Assembly (NCBI RefSeq): GCF_000770795.1
Contig: NZ_JRKJ01000021.1
Coordinates: forward strand, 62,001 to 126,000
Direction: 5' to 3'
From: Lysobacter dokdonensis DS-58
Lineage (GTDB): Bacteria > Pseudomonadota > Gammaproteobacteria > Xanthomonadales > Xanthomonadaceae
Length of the DNA: 64,000 nt
Below are positions 49,947-60,849 of this stretch, in pieces; the first letter of the stretch is position 1, and the number at the start of each line of letters is the position of its first letter. The position numbers and the translations under genes were made by a program. Under the pieces are notes generated by a model. It made no database searches. It saw only the letters and a list, made by a program, of their open reading frames with translations, and had not been told where the DNA came from.

Positions 49947-51257
49947 CGTCATCGCCACGCACAAACCGCCGCCCTGGCGGTTCAGCAGCGCGATGCGCCC
50001 GCCATGCGCTTCGGCGATCTCACGCGCGAGCGCGAGGCCCAGGCCGGTGCCATGCCGCTTGGTCGAATAGAACGGCAGCAACGCATTGGCGAGCACCGCT
50101 TCGTTCATGCCGCTGCCGCGGTCCAGCACTTCGATGCGCCAGCTCTCCGGCAAGCGTTTGAGCGCGAGCGTGACATCGCCGTGCGCCGAGCCGGATTCGT
50201 GCGCGTTCTTGAGCAGGTTGAGCAGGCATTGGGACAACTGCGCGGCGTCGAAGCGCCCGATGCCGGGTTCGTCCGCGCCCTCGTACGCGAACTCCACCTG
50301 CGAATGCAGCTGCGCGATGAAGCGCTTCCATTCCACCGATTCCAGGCGCGGCGCAGGCAGCTTGGCGAAGCGTGCGTAGTCGCGGATGAAGCCTTCCAGG
50401 TGCCGCGCGCGGTCCTCGATGGTCGCCAGTGCGTTCGGCAAACGCTCGTACTGCCCGCGCTTGACCAACTCCGCGCCCGAGTGCGCCAGCGAGGCAATCG
50501 GTGCGAGCGAGTTGTTCAACTCGTGGCTGATCACGCGGATCACCTTCTTCCACGTTTGCACTTCCTGCCGGCGCAGCTCCGCGGTCAGTTGGCGCAGCAG
50601 CAACAACTCGTGCTTGCGGCCGTTGAGGCGGAAGCTGCGGCGGGAGAGGTGGTAGATCTCTTCGTGCTCCGCATCGCCGACGGTGAACATGCCGTCGCCG
50701 CCGCGTTGCAGGGCTTCGCGCAGCGCATCGGGCGAGCGGTCGAGGATCTCCTCGAACGATTGGCCTTCCAGGCGCTTGCCGTCGCCGAGCAACTTGCGCG
50801 CGGCGAGGTTGCCGTGCACGACGCGATGATGCGGGTCGACCAGCACCATCGCGACGGGCGTGTGCTGCACCATCGTGTCGAGCAGCAACTCGCGCTGCAC
50901 GAGCGCGATGCGCTGCTCGCGCAACGCATCGCCTAGGTCGTTGTGCGCGTCGACCAGGTCGCCGAGTTCGTTCTTCGCATGCCACGACAGGCCGAAGCTG
51001 AAGTCGCCGTCGCGGTAGCTCGCCACCGTGCCGGCCAGTGCGCGGAACAAAGAGCGCATCGGCGAGAACGCGCGGCGCACGTGGTAGTACAGCAGCGGGA
51101 GCAACAGTGCCGGTGCGACCAGGATCGCCCACCACGGGTGTTCGAGCACCGCCGCCAGCACCACGGAGATCGTGGAGGCGAGCAGCAGGTACGCGCCGGC
51201 CAGGATCGTGAACGTCGTGCTCAGCGTCAGGCGACGGCCGGTGACGGGAGGCGCCAT
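49935..51257 (-). CDS. NtrY-like membrane sensor histidine kinase
   Basis: A 440-residue kinase with two N-terminal helices (about residues 12-60), a HAMP-like segment, a PAS-like domain (MVQHTPVAMVLVDPHHRVVHGN), HisKA H-box VISHELNNSLAPIASL with His at about 245, and HATPase boxes NLLKNAHESG, DRGSGM and GTGLGLALAREI. It starts one base after the stop of the NtrC-like regulator, so the two are one operon. The HELNNSLAPI variant is typical of NtrY-like kinases. It probably senses an envelope or periplasmic signal and controls the exporter operon. Confidence 0.9.
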   Translation of the reverse strand: MAPPVTGRRLTLSTTFTILAGAYLLLASTISVVLAAVLEHPWWAILVAPALLLPLLYYHVRRAFSPMRSLFRALAGTVASYRDGDFSFGLSWHAKNELGDLVDAHNDLGDALREQRIALVQRELLLDTMVQHTPVAMVLVDPHHRVVHGNLAARKLLGDGKRLEGQSFEEILDRSPDALREALQRGGDGMFTVGDAEHEEIYHLSRRSFRLNGRKHELLLLRQLTAELRRQEVQTWKKVIRVISHELNNSLAPIASLAHSGAELVKRGQYERLPNALATIEDRARHLEGFIRDYARFAKLPAPRLESVEWKRFIAQLHSQVEFAYEGADEPGIGRFDAAQLSQCLLNLLKNAHESGSAHGDVTLALKRLPESWRIEVLDRGSGMNEAVLANALLPFYSTKRHGTGLGLALAREIAEAHGGRIALLNRQGGGLCVAMTLPA

Positions 51258-51258
51258 G

Positions 51259-52602
<1,344 letters not shown>

Positions 52603-52622
52603 GGATGTCCGCAAGCGTACCT

Positions 52623-52658
52623 AAAGAAAAGGGGCCGCACCGATCCCGGCGCGGCCCC
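52623..52658 (-). terminator. Rho-independent terminator of the exporter operon
   Basis: GGGGCCGC (52658-52651 on the minus strand) pairs with GCGGCCCC (52638-52631) and is followed on the minus strand by TTTTCTTT. It separates the exporter operon from the regulator-kinase operon downstream, which therefore needs its own promoter or readthrough. Confidence 0.88.
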
Positions 52659-52697
52659 CGCTTGGCCTTGGGGGCCGGAACGACGTGGTGGCGCGGG

Positions 52698-53930
52698 TCA
52701 GACCGAGCGCGTGGCGACCGCCGGCGGCACGGAGGCGGCCTTGCGCGCGGGGCCGAACACCGAGACCTGGCCGAGCAGCCAGAGCACCAGCGCACCGATC
52801 GGCAGGTACATCAACGGCAGGCGCGGGAGCTCGTACTTGCCCATGAGCAACTGGTTGATGCCGAAGGCGAGCACCATGCCGATGGCGATGCCGAGCGTGG
52901 CGAGCAGGAAGTTCTCGGTCTGGAAGTAGCGCGTGATCTGCCCCTTCGTCGCACCGAGCGCACGCCGCACGCCGATCTGGCGCGTGCGCTGCTGTACCCA
53001 GAAGCTGGCCAGGCCCACGATCCCGAGCGCAGTGACGATCAGCAGCGCGACGCACACCGACGCGAGCATCCACGCCATCGAGCGGTCGGCGCGGTAGAAC
53101 TCCGAACGCATGTCTTCCATCGTGTCCTTGTTGAGGATCAGGCGGTTGTTGGCGTTCTTCAGCAGCGCCTTCTCCGCCGCGGCCAGCGTCGCCTGGCGCT
53201 GCGAGGCGTCGGCGATGCGGATCTCGTAGTTGCCGCCGACGTTGTACGAGGTGCGCACCGGCAACAGCTGCGAGTACTCGTATCCGCCGGGGCCGTCGCC
53301 GTTGTAGTTCGGGCGCACGAAGTGGTCGACGATGCCGATCACGCGCGTGGGGTCGTCGCCCCAGCTGTAGTACTGCTTGCCGATCGGGTTCTCGCCGGGC
53401 CACAGCTTGTCGGCAGTGGCCTTCGACAGGATCGCCACGTGCGGCTGCACCTTGCTGTTGGGCTTTTCCAGTTCGCTGAACAACACAACGTCGTCCGGCG
53501 TGAAGTTGCGCCCGGCGACCAGCTTCAGGCCCATCGTGTCGAGGAACTGCACGTCGCCCATGTACACCGTGGCGTTGAGGTTCTGGTGCGTCTGTTCCTT
53601 GGTCAGGTTGATGCTGCTGTTCCAGGAACTGTTGTTGAAGGGCACCTGGTTGGTCGTCGTGGCGTTCTTGACGCCCGGCAACGCACGCAGCGCGGCCAGG
53701 TCGGTCTGCGTCAGCGAATCGGCGTCCTCGTCGGTGCCGATGCCGCCGACCTGCACGCGCACGATGTGCTGCTCGTCGAAGCCGCTGACCTTGTTGATGG
53801 ATTCCAGTCGCCCGCTGATGAGGAACAGCGCGTTGCAGATGATGGCGCAGCTCAACGCGATCTCGAGGACGATCAGGGACGCGGCCGTCTTGTGGCGGCG
53901 CAGCGTCGAGAGGATGGGTCGGAGTTCCAT
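52698..53930 (-). CDS. MacB-type ABC permease, second copy
   Basis: A 410-residue protein with an N-terminal helix, a large periplasmic domain (about residues 45-270) and three C-terminal helices with the FtsX-like motif IGVRRALGATKGQITRYFQTE. It is the fourth gene of the adaptor-ATPase-permease-permease operon. The two permeases differ in sequence and probably act as a heterodimer. Confidence 0.9.
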   Translation of the reverse strand: MELRPILSTLRRHKTAASLIVLEIALSCAIICNALFLISGRLESINKVSGFDEQHIVRVQVGGIGTDEDADSLTQTDLAALRALPGVKNATTTNQVPFNNSSWNSSINLTKEQTHQNLNATVYMGDVQFLDTMGLKLVAGRNFTPDDVVLFSELEKPNSKVQPHVAILSKATADKLWPGENPIGKQYYSWGDDPTRVIGIVDHFVRPNYNGDGPGGYEYSQLLPVRTSYNVGGNYEIRIADASQRQATLAAAEKALLKNANNRLILNKDTMEDMRSEFYRADRSMAWMLASVCVALLIVTALGIVGLASFWVQQRTRQIGVRRALGATKGQITRYFQTENFLLATLGIAIGMVLAFGINQLLMGKYELPRLPLMYLPIGALVLWLLGQVSVFGPARKAASVPPAVATRSV

Positions 53931-53938
53931 GGGGGGCC

Positions 53939-55255
53939 TCACTGCGACTTGAGTTGGACGGCGGGCGTCACCTGGCAGGCATGCCACGCCGGCACGAGGC
54001 CCGCGAGCACGCTGGCCAGGATGGCGAGCGCGAAGGTCATGAGGAACATCGCCGGATCCAGGTGCGCGAGATCGGCGTAGCCGACCGGCTGCTGGCGCAC
54101 GGCCCACAGCCCGAGCATCGCAAGGCCGAGGCCCAGCACGCCGCCGGCGAGGCCGACCGTGCCGGCTTCGACCAGGCACTGCGCGAAGATCGCGCGGCGC
54201 GAGGCGCCCAGCGCACGGCGCACGCCGATTTCGCTGGAACGACGCAGGAACTTGGCGAGCAACAGTCCGACGGTGTTGAGCAGGCACACGGCGAGGAAGC
54301 CGAACGCCAGCCACACCTGCAACCGCACGTCGCCCGGCACCACGCGCTTGAAGTCCAGCCATTCCATGACGCTGCGCAGGCGCACGTTGGTCGGACGCTG
54401 GAAGCGGCCGGACTGGCGCTGCTGGTCGGAGTAGTTCGACAGGTAACGCTTGTAGGCGTCCGCTTTTTCCGGCGTGTCGAGCTGCACCCAGTACTGCATC
54501 CAGGTGCACGGCGCGCTGACGCCGGTTTCGCCTTCCGGATCGTCCTCGTCCTTGCCGTCGTCCCAGCAGTTCATCGACCCGTTGCGGCCCATCTTGAGGT
54601 CGCGCGAGGTGGTGAAGGGCAGGTAGATCTGTTCGGCCTCGCCGTAGCGATCGGAGTTGAGGTCGTAGAACTTCGGCTTCGGGCGGTAATCCTCCATGAC
54701 GCCGACGATGCGGAAGTCGTTGTCGTCCATGCGCAGCGTCTTGCCGACCACCTGCACGCTGCCGAACAACTTCTCGGCGAGCTTGCGCGTGATCACGGTG
54801 ACGCGGTCGTGCGCGTCGTCCTGCGCCTTCGACCAGCCGTTGCCGGCGAGGAACTTCATGTCGAACATCGGGAAGAAATCAGCCGAGGCGTAACGCGCAT
54901 CCAGCGCGAAGGGCGCCAGGCCCTGCTTGTCGGGCTGCACGGCCACGCCGCCGCCGGTCATCAACACCTGGCGGTCGCCCTTGGCTTCGCGCAGGAGTTG
55001 CTCGGCGTCGTAACGCGTGACCTGGTCGTCGGGTTCTTCGCCCGGCGTGTAGCCGTCCATGCTTTGCGGATCGAGCTGCACGGCGAACAACTGGCCGCTC
55101 TTGTGCGGGATCGGGTCGCCGGAGAGGACGTGGAAGACGGTGAGCGTGGTCATGCTCGCGCCGATGCCGAGCGCGATGGCCAGCACCATCAGTGCGGTGA
55201 GGACGCGATTGCGCCGGAAACTGCGCAATGCGAGATCGAAGTAGTAACCGAACAT
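53939..55255 (-). CDS. MacB-type ABC permease, first copy
   Basis: A 438-residue permease with an N-terminal helix (RVLTALMVLAIALGIGASMTT), a periplasmic MacB-like core domain and C-terminal helices with SSEIGVRRALGASRRAIFAQCL. It is followed by the second permease with an 8-base gap. Together with the ATPase and adaptor it should form a tripartite exporter coupled to a TolC-like protein encoded elsewhere. Confidence 0.9.
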   Translation of the reverse strand: MFGYYFDLALRSFRRNRVLTALMVLAIALGIGASMTTLTVFHVLSGDPIPHKSGQLFAVQLDPQSMDGYTPGEEPDDQVTRYDAEQLLREAKGDRQVLMTGGGVAVQPDKQGLAPFALDARYASADFFPMFDMKFLAGNGWSKAQDDAHDRVTVITRKLAEKLFGSVQVVGKTLRMDDNDFRIVGVMEDYRPKPKFYDLNSDRYGEAEQIYLPFTTSRDLKMGRNGSMNCWDDGKDEDDPEGETGVSAPCTWMQYWVQLDTPEKADAYKRYLSNYSDQQRQSGRFQRPTNVRLRSVMEWLDFKRVVPGDVRLQVWLAFGFLAVCLLNTVGLLLAKFLRRSSEIGVRRALGASRRAIFAQCLVEAGTVGLAGGVLGLGLAMLGLWAVRQQPVGYADLAHLDPAMFLMTFALAILASVLAGLVPAWHACQVTPAVQLKSQ

Positions 55256-55268
55256 GGGTGCGGCCCTC

Positions 55269-55988
55269 TTACGGCGTTTCGGCGAGCGAGGCGGCGGCGA
55301 CGCGGGACAGGCTGGGTTCGACGGACAGGTCCGTCGCCATGCCGTCGACGATGTGGACGTTGCGCTGCGCGCGCGCGGCCAGTTCCGGATCGTGCGTGAC
55401 CATCACGATGGTGGTGCCGTTGGCGTTGATCTCTTCCAGCAGCTCCAGCACGCCGCGCGCCATCTGCGAGTCGAGGTTGCCCGTCGGTTCGTCGGCCAGC
55501 AGCAGGCGCGGCGTGCCGGCGAGCGCACGCGCGATGGCCGCGCGCTGTTGCTGGCCGCCGGAGAGTTCGGCCGGGTAGTGCTTCATGCGCGAACCCAGGC
55601 CCACGCGCGAGAGCGCGTCTTCGATCCGCGCCTTGCGCTCGGACGCGCTCATGCCGCGGTAGCGCAGCGGGACGTCGCAGTTGTCGAACAGGTTGAGGTC
55701 GGGGATGAGGTTGAAGCTCTGGAAGATGAAACCGATCTTCTGGTTGCGCAGCTTGCTGCGCGCATCGTCCGAGAGGCCCTGCACGTCCTGGCCATCGAGC
55801 TGGTACACACCGCCGGTGAAGGTCTCCAGCAGGCCCGCGATGTTGAGGAAGGTCGTCTTGCCCGAGCCCGACGGGCCGGTGACGGCGACGAACTCGCCTT
55901 CGCGCACGTGCAGGTCCAGCGACCGCAACGCGTGGGTTTCGACGAGTTCGGTGCGGTAGACCTTGGTGACCTGGCGCATGTCGAGCAT
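55269..55988 (-). CDS. MacB/LolD-type ABC ATPase
   Basis: A 239-residue ATPase with Walker A GPSGSGKTTFLNI, signature LSGGQQQRAAIARAL, Walker B RLLLADEPTGNLD and the switch His in VMVTHDPELAA. The ATG at 55988 (MLDMRQVTKVYRT) is preferred; upstream codons are low complexity. It lies between the adaptor and the first permease. Confidence 0.94.
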   Translation of the reverse strand: MLDMRQVTKVYRTELVETHALRSLDLHVREGEFVAVTGPSGSGKTTFLNIAGLLETFTGGVYQLDGQDVQGLSDDARSKLRNQKIGFIFQSFNLIPDLNLFDNCDVPLRYRGMSASERKARIEDALSRVGLGSRMKHYPAELSGGQQQRAAIARALAGTPRLLLADEPTGNLDSQMARGVLELLEEINANGTTIVMVTHDPELAARAQRNVHIVDGMATDLSVEPSLSRVAAASLAETP

Positions 55989-56049
55989 GACGGTGTTCCT
56001 TCTTCTGGGGTTCGAGCGTGGATGCGGGAGAGTGCGGAAACGTTGCGTG

Positions 56050-57354
56050 TCAGTTGATGGCGATGCTTTCGGCGTCGCCGAACTGGTCGGCGCCGGAGAC
56101 GACGATGCGGTCGCCTTCCTTCGCGCCATCGAGGATTTCGACCGCGCTGATGCTCGCGGCGCCCAGTCGCACGGGCTTCTTGACGGCGGTGTCGCCGTCC
56201 ATCACCCACGCGCTGTTGCCGCCGCCTTCGTCGACGAACGGGCCGCGTTCGACCTGCAGCACGTTCTTGCGCGTATCCATAACGATGCGCGCGGACAGGC
56301 GCTGGTTCTGGCGCAGGCCCGGGGGCTGCTTGCCCGAGAAGCGCAGGCGGCTGGTGACCTCGCCATTGACCACTTCGGGCGACACCGCGGCGACGTGCGC
56401 TTCGTACGGCGCGCCGCCCGAGCTGCGGATTTCGGCCGGCATGCCGATGCCGAGGTCGCGCGCGAAGCTTTCGGGGATGCGGATCTCGACCTCGAATTCG
56501 GTGAGGTCGACGACGCTCAGCACCGGCGCGTTCTGCGCGACGTTGGCGCGCTGCGCGACCTGCACCTGGCCCACTTGACCGTCGAACGGCGCGCGCAGCG
56601 TGAGCGCGGCGACCTGGCGCTGCAGTTCGACGACGACCGCGCGCTGGCGGTCGGCGAGCAGACGCTTGTTGCGCGTGTCGAGCGTGGCGCCCTGGCCGGA
56701 CAGGCCGACATCGGACTTGGCGTGCGACAGGCCGATGTCGGCGCTCTTCAGCGAATCCTGCGCCTTGGCGACGTCGACCTGCGCCACCGCGCCGCCTTCG
56801 AAGGCACGCTGGTAACGCTCCAGGTCGCGCACCGCGGCCTGGCGGAGGATGCTCGCTTCGTCGAGCGCCTTGCGGGCGTTGGCGCGCGAGAGTTGGCCAT
56901 CGAGCGCGGCGCGGCTGGCTTCGGCTTCGAGGCCCGCGAGCGCGGCTTCTTCCTGCGCGAGCTTGCTGCGCAATTCGGGGCTGTCGATTTCGGCGAGCGC
57001 CTGGCCTTTCTTGACCGCATCGCCCGCGACTACCTTCAACGTGACCGTGCCGCCGGCGATGGCGTAGAGCACCGGGCTGTTGGCGGCGATGACGCGGCCG
57101 TCGGCGGAGATGTCGCGGATCAAATCACCACGCGTGACTTCGGCGATGCGCACGCGCGCCGAATCGACCGAACGATTGCCCGCGCTCCAACCGGAGGCCA
57201 CCCAGCCGGCGAGCAGCAGCAAACCCACGCCCGCGCCGCCGGCGATCAGCCACGACCGCTTGATCTTCGGCAGGCGGCGCGCGGTTGGCGCGCCGGCGGC
57301 GGGGGTGGACGAGGAAAGCGGACGGTCCTGTCCGGAGGTGTCGCGGATGGCCAT
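56050..57354 (-). CDS. MacA/HlyD-type periplasmic adaptor
   Basis: A 434-residue membrane-fusion protein: a cytoplasmic N-terminus, one helix ([20 protein letters not shown]), a beta-barrel/lipoyl core ([29 protein letters not shown] and [17 protein letters not shown]) flanking a long alpha-hairpin (about residues 125-235). It is first in the exporter operon and lies 32 bases after the sigma54 promoter. Confidence 0.93.
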   Translation of the reverse strand: MAIRDTSGQDRPLSSSTPAAGAPTARRLPKIKRSWLIAGGAGVGLLLLAGWVASGWSAGNRSVDSARVRIAEVTRGDLIRDISADGRVIAANSPVLYAIAGGTVTLKVVAGDAVKKGQALAEIDSPELRSKLAQEEAALAGLEAEASRAALDGQLSRANARKALDEASILRQAAVRDLERYQRAFEGGAVAQVDVAKAQDSLKSADIGLSHAKSDVGLSGQGATLDTRNKRLLADRQRAVVVELQRQVAALTLRAPFDGQVGQVQVAQRANVAQNAPVLSVVDLTEFEVEIRIPESFARDLGIGMPAEIRSSGGAPYEAHVAAVSPEVVNGEVTSRLRFSGKQPPGLRQNQRLSARIVMDTRKNVLQVERGPFVDEGGGNSAWVMDGDTAVKKPVRLGAASISAVEILDGAKEGDRIVVSGADQFGDAESIAIN

Positions 57355-57385
57355 GGGGAACTCGCAAGGTGACTGCAGGGTTATC

Positions 57386-57401
57386 AGCACGAAACGTGCC
57401 A
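57386..57401 (-). promoter_or_regulatory. Sigma54 promoter of the exporter operon
   Basis: On the minus strand TGGCACG-TTTC-GTGCT matches the sigma54 -24/-12 consensus (TGGCACG-N4-TTGCW) at 11 of 12 fixed positions with the GG and GC elements correctly spaced. A transcript start near 57376 gives a 22-base leader to the adaptor gene. Confidence 0.85.
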
Positions 57402-57444
57402 GCGCCAAGCCATTGATTCGAAAGGGCGGACGCCCCATTGTCCG

Positions 57445-57487
57445 GGTGTCCACGCGGACACCACGCCGTCCGGCGGACAGTGTCCGC
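57445..57487. promoter_or_regulatory. Two inverted repeats, likely activator-binding sites
   Basis: GGTGTCC-ACGC-GGACACC (57445-57462) and GCGGACA-G-TGTCCGC (57473-57487) are both perfect inverted repeats built from TGTCC/GGACA half-sites. A further TGTCC half-site starts at 57439. They lie about 45-100 bases upstream of the sigma54 promoter, where enhancer sites for NtrC-type activators sit. Confidence 0.72.
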
Positions 57488-57533
57488 AGCTCATCCGTAT
57501 GCCAGCGGGCATTCGGGGATTTCACGCGTCCAC

Positions 57534-57539
57534 TAGACT
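57534..57539 (+). promoter_or_regulatory. Possible -10 element (TAGACT) of glmS
   Basis: TAGACT lies 29 bases before the glmS ATG, with a weak TTCGGG 16 bases further upstream. It matches a hexamer seen before three other genes in the window. Confidence 0.28.
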
Positions 57540-57568
57540 GTGGGCCCTTGCAGGAGTTGAACAATCCC

Positions 57569-59407
57569 ATGTGCGGCATCGTTGGCGCGATCGCGGATCG
57601 CGATGTGGTTCCGGTCCTCATCGAAGGTCTGAAGCGGCTGGAATATCGCGGGTACGACTCGGCGGGCATCGCGGTCGTCGACAGCAGCGCGGGCGACGTG
57701 CGCCGCGTGCGCCGCACCGGGCGCGTGGCGGAAATGGAAGCGGCCGCGCAGGCCGAACACTTCGCATCGCGCCTGGGGATCGGCCACACGCGCTGGGCCA
57801 CGCACGGCGGCGTCACCGAAGGCAACGCGCATCCGCACGTGAGCCACGGCGAGCTCGCGCTGGTGCACAACGGCATCATCGAAAACCACGAGCAGCAGCG
57901 CGAACGCCTGCGCAAGCTCGGCTACGAATTCGAATCGCAGACCGACACCGAGGTCATCGCGCACCTGGTGCACCACTACCGCGCGCAGGGCGACTCGCTG
58001 TTGCATGCGCTGCAGAAGGCGGTGAAGGAACTGCACGGCGCGTACGCGATCGCGGTGATCGACAAGCGCGATCCCGACCGCATGGTCGCCGCGCGCATGG
58101 GCTGCCCGCTGCTGGTCGGCCTGGGCGAGGGCGAGAACTTCGTCGCCTCCGACGTCTCGGCCATCGTGTCCTCCACGCGCCGCGTGATCTTCCTCGAAGA
58201 AGGCGACACGGCCGAGCTCACGCGCGACAGCGTCAAGGTGTTCGACGCCAACGGCGCGCCGATCGACCGCGACGTGCACGTGTCCGACGTCTCGCTCGCT
58301 TCGCTGGAACTCGGCCCGTACCGCCATTTCATGCAGAAGGAGATCCACGAGCAGCCGCGCGCCGTGGCCGACACGATCGAAGCGGTGATCGACAACAACG
58401 GATTCTCCGCGTCGCTGTTCGGTGCCAACGCCGAAGCCGTGATGGGCGATATCGAGGCCGTGCAGATCCTCGCGTGCGGTACAAGCTATTACGCCGGCCT
58501 GGTCGCGCGGTACTGGATCGAATCGATCGTCGGCATCCCGTGCGCGGTCGACATCGCCAGCGAATATCGCTATCGCCAGGTCGTCGCCAATCCGAAGCAG
58601 CTGGTCGTCACCATCTCGCAGTCGGGCGAAACGCTCGACACGATGGAGGCGCTGAAGTACGCCAAGTCGCTCGGCCACGAGCGCACGCTGTCGATCTGCA
58701 ACGTGCCCGAAAGCGCGATCCCGCGCGCCAGCAAGCTCGTGTACTACACGCGCGCCGGCGCGGAGATCGGCGTGGCCTCGACGAAGGCATTCACCACGCA
58801 GCTGGTCGCGTTGTTCACGCTGACGTGCACGCTGGCCAAGCTGCGGGGCACGCTGGATCCGGAACTGGAACAGGGGCATCTGGAATGCCTGCGCCAGCTG
58901 CCGGGCAGCGTGCAGCACGCGCTGAACCTCGAGCCGCAGATCGTCGCGTGGGCGGAGAAGTTCGCGGGCAAGCAGCACGCCTTGTTCCTCGGCCGCGGCA
59001 TGCACTATCCGATCGCGCTGGAAGGCGCGCTCAAGCTCAAGGAAATCTCGTACATCCACGCCGAGGCGTATCCGGCGGGCGAGCTCAAGCACGGCCCGCT
59101 GGCGTTGGTGGACAGCGCGATGCCAGTCGTCGTGATCGCGCCGAACGACAGCCTGCTGGAAAAGGTGAAGTCCAACATCCAGGAAGTGCGCGCGCGCGGC
59201 GGCGAAATGTTCGTGTTCGCCGACGCCGACAGCCAGTTCGGCGAATCCGAAGCGGTGCACGTCATCCGCACGCCGCGGCACGTCGGCGTGCTGTCGCCGA
59301 TCGTGCATGCGATCCCTGTACAACTGCTGGCGTACCATGCAGCACTCGCGCGCGGGACCGATGTCGACAAGCCGCGCAACCTGGCCAAGTCCGTCACCGT
59401 CGAGTAA
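57569..59407 (+). CDS. glmS: Glutamine-fructose-6-phosphate aminotransferase
   Basis: A 612-residue enzyme (E. coli 609). The N-terminal nucleophile Cys2 ([21 protein letters not shown]) and glutaminase residues ([16 protein letters not shown]) are followed by two SIS domains ([37 protein letters not shown]) and the C-terminal KSVTVE. It makes GlcN-6-P at the head of the UDP-GlcNAc pathway. glmU lies 9 kb upstream. AGGAG is 12 bases from the ATG, an unusually long spacing. Confidence 0.97.
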   Translation: MCGIVGAIADRDVVPVLIEGLKRLEYRGYDSAGIAVVDSSAGDVRRVRRTGRVAEMEAAAQAEHFASRLGIGHTRWATHGGVTEGNAHPHVSHGELALVHNGIIENHEQQRERLRKLGYEFESQTDTEVIAHLVHHYRAQGDSLLHALQKAVKELHGAYAIAVIDKRDPDRMVAARMGCPLLVGLGEGENFVASDVSAIVSSTRRVIFLEEGDTAELTRDSVKVFDANGAPIDRDVHVSDVSLASLELGPYRHFMQKEIHEQPRAVADTIEAVIDNNGFSASLFGANAEAVMGDIEAVQILACGTSYYAGLVARYWIESIVGIPCAVDIASEYRYRQVVANPKQLVVTISQSGETLDTMEALKYAKSLGHERTLSICNVPESAIPRASKLVYYTRAGAEIGVASTKAFTTQLVALFTLTCTLAKLRGTLDPELEQGHLECLRQLPGSVQHALNLEPQIVAWAEKFAGKQHALFLGRGMHYPIALEGALKLKEISYIHAEAYPAGELKHGPLALVDSAMPVVVIAPNDSLLEKVKSNIQEVRARGGEMFVFADADSQFGESEAVHVIRTPRHVGVLSPIVHAIPVQLLAYHAALARGTDVDKPRNLAKSVTVE

Positions 59408-59861
59408 GCGGCAAACTCATCGCGGAACGGATTTCCGGCGACGGCGCACGCAGCCCGTGCGCGTCGCCCGCGAATTTCCCCATTCGGAAACCTGTCTGCG
59501 TGCGTCGCGCGATGCCGCGGGGCAACGCGCGCGCGTGCGCAATGCGGACACCTTCTGCAAAACCGTTGCGCCGGAATCCACGCGCACGTCGGAACCGCGT
59601 TCCGGGTGACACCTGTGGCATTCGTGCGGCGCGGCATCGACGATGCATCCGCGCAGCGTGCGATGGAAGCGTTGCCAGCGGCGGTTCGAATGGCTGGTCA
59701 ATCCCTGCGCGCAGCCGTTCGTCGTGACGCCCGTTCACCCGTGAGCGCAAGGCCTCACCAATCGCACATCTGGCACCGAACCTGCGCCCGCTCGGGCACC
59801 GGCCGCCGCATCGGGGGAACAGTTGCGCGATCGGCAATAAGAGCAACAAGGGAGTACCCCA
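59408..59861. other. Long intergenic region upstream of the Fap-like cluster
   Basis: About 450 bases without a recognisable gene; reading frames here lack Shine-Dalgarno sequences and family-like content. The only regulatory signal I can point to is a sigma54-like box at 59771. No strong terminator for glmS is visible beyond small GGAAC-CGC-GTTCC type hairpins (59590-59604 area). Confidence 0.45.
59771..59785 (+). promoter_or_regulatory. Candidate sigma54 promoter of the Fap-like cluster
   Basis: TGGCAC-CGAAC-CTGC fits the sigma54 TGGCAC-N5-TTGC consensus with one mismatch and correct GG-N10-GC spacing. A transcript start near 59797 would give a 65-base leader. Weaker than the exporter promoter; chance occurrence in GC-rich DNA is possible. 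Confidence 0.45.
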
Positions 59862-60788
59862 ATGCGCAAGACAGTCCTCGCCTCGTTCCTGCTGCTCGCC
59901 TGCGGCCTTGCCGGCCAGGCGTATGCACAGGACGTCAACGTGACAGGCGACAACAACACGACGGACAACAACTCCAACAATTCCACGGGAGACAACCGCG
60001 ACAACACAGGGCCGGCGACGGCCGGCGGCCCGGGCAGCGCAGCTGCGACCAACGGCGGCACCGCCACGGCGACATTCTCCGATTCGTTCAACACCAGCAG
60101 CGTCGTGGCCAACACGACACTCAACGGCACGGTGTCCGGCAACACCATTGCGCCGCTGGGTAACGTCGCGACCAACAACGGCAACAACAACTCCGGTGCC
60201 GGTGGCGCGGGCGGTTCCGCGACCGGTGGCGCCGCGACAGGCGGCACGGGCGCCGGCGGCGCCGGTGGCCCGGGCAGTGCAGCGACCGCGAGCAGCGGCG
60301 ATGGCGGCGACAGCATCGCCGACAGCAGCGGTGCGACCGGCACATCGACCGCGGCAGGCGGCGGTGCGACAGGCGCCGGCGGCAGCGTGGCCAATACCAG
60401 TGGTGATGGCGACAACACCAACACCGGTGGCGACGGCACTGCCACGGGTGGTGCGGCCGACTCGACCGCGAGCGCGACAACCGGCGATTCCACCAGCACC
60501 GGCGGCAACAGCGGCGAAGTGGCCGCGACCGGCGGCAACGGTGGCGACGGTGGCTCGGGCACGGGCGGCGACGGCAACGGCGGCGATGGCAACGCAGCCG
60601 CGGGTGGCGACGGTGGAGCGGGCGGATCGATCACGGTCGATGCCGGCACGTTCGATTCGTCGAACTCGATGGACAGCGTCGGCCAATCGGCGGCGGGCGT
60701 GATGATGGCCGCGCAGAACAGCGGTGCAGCCTCGCTGATCCAGCAGGGCATGACCGTGCAGGCCAACCTCGACGTCGGCGCGCCGTAG
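59862..60788 (+). CDS. Low-complexity Gly/Ala/Thr/Asn-rich secreted protein, candidate amyloid-like subunit
   Basis: A 308-residue protein with a signal peptide ending QAYA (about residue 22). The mature chain is almost entirely Gly, Ala, Thr, Ser, Asn and Asp, with repeated GGxGxGGxGG and GDGGDS-type runs and very few charged or aromatic residues (about residues 110-265). The C-terminus is more ordered and contains AAQNSGAASLIQQGMTVQ (about 284-300), a motif shared with the products of 60850 and 61924. AAGGGAG lies before the ATG. Composition and context suggest a secreted fibre subunit, but low-complexity composition alone is not proof. Confidence 0.72.
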   Translation: MRKTVLASFLLLACGLAGQAYAQDVNVTGDNNTTDNNSNNSTGDNRDNTGPATAGGPGSAAATNGGTATATFSDSFNTSSVVANTTLNGTVSGNTIAPLGNVATNNGNNNSGAGGAGGSATGGAATGGTGAGGAGGPGSAATASSGDGGDSIADSSGATGTSTAAGGGATGAGGSVANTSGDGDNTNTGGDGTATGGAADSTASATTGDSTSTGGNSGEVAATGGNGGDGGSGTGGDGNGGDGNAAAGGDGGAGGSITVDAGTFDSSNSMDSVGQSAAGVMMAAQNSGAASLIQQGMTVQANLDVGAP

Positions 60789-60849
60789 ACCACACGTCGA
60801 ACGGACCAGGCGCGCGCGCCAACGCGCGCGCCTGGCGGAAGGAGTCGCC

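Noticed and set aside
60000-60640. Gly-rich coding repeats as a tandem-repeat or CRISPR-like array
   Set aside because: There is no regular repeat-spacer period; the similarity comes from Gly/Ala/Thr/Asn codons in a low-complexity protein.
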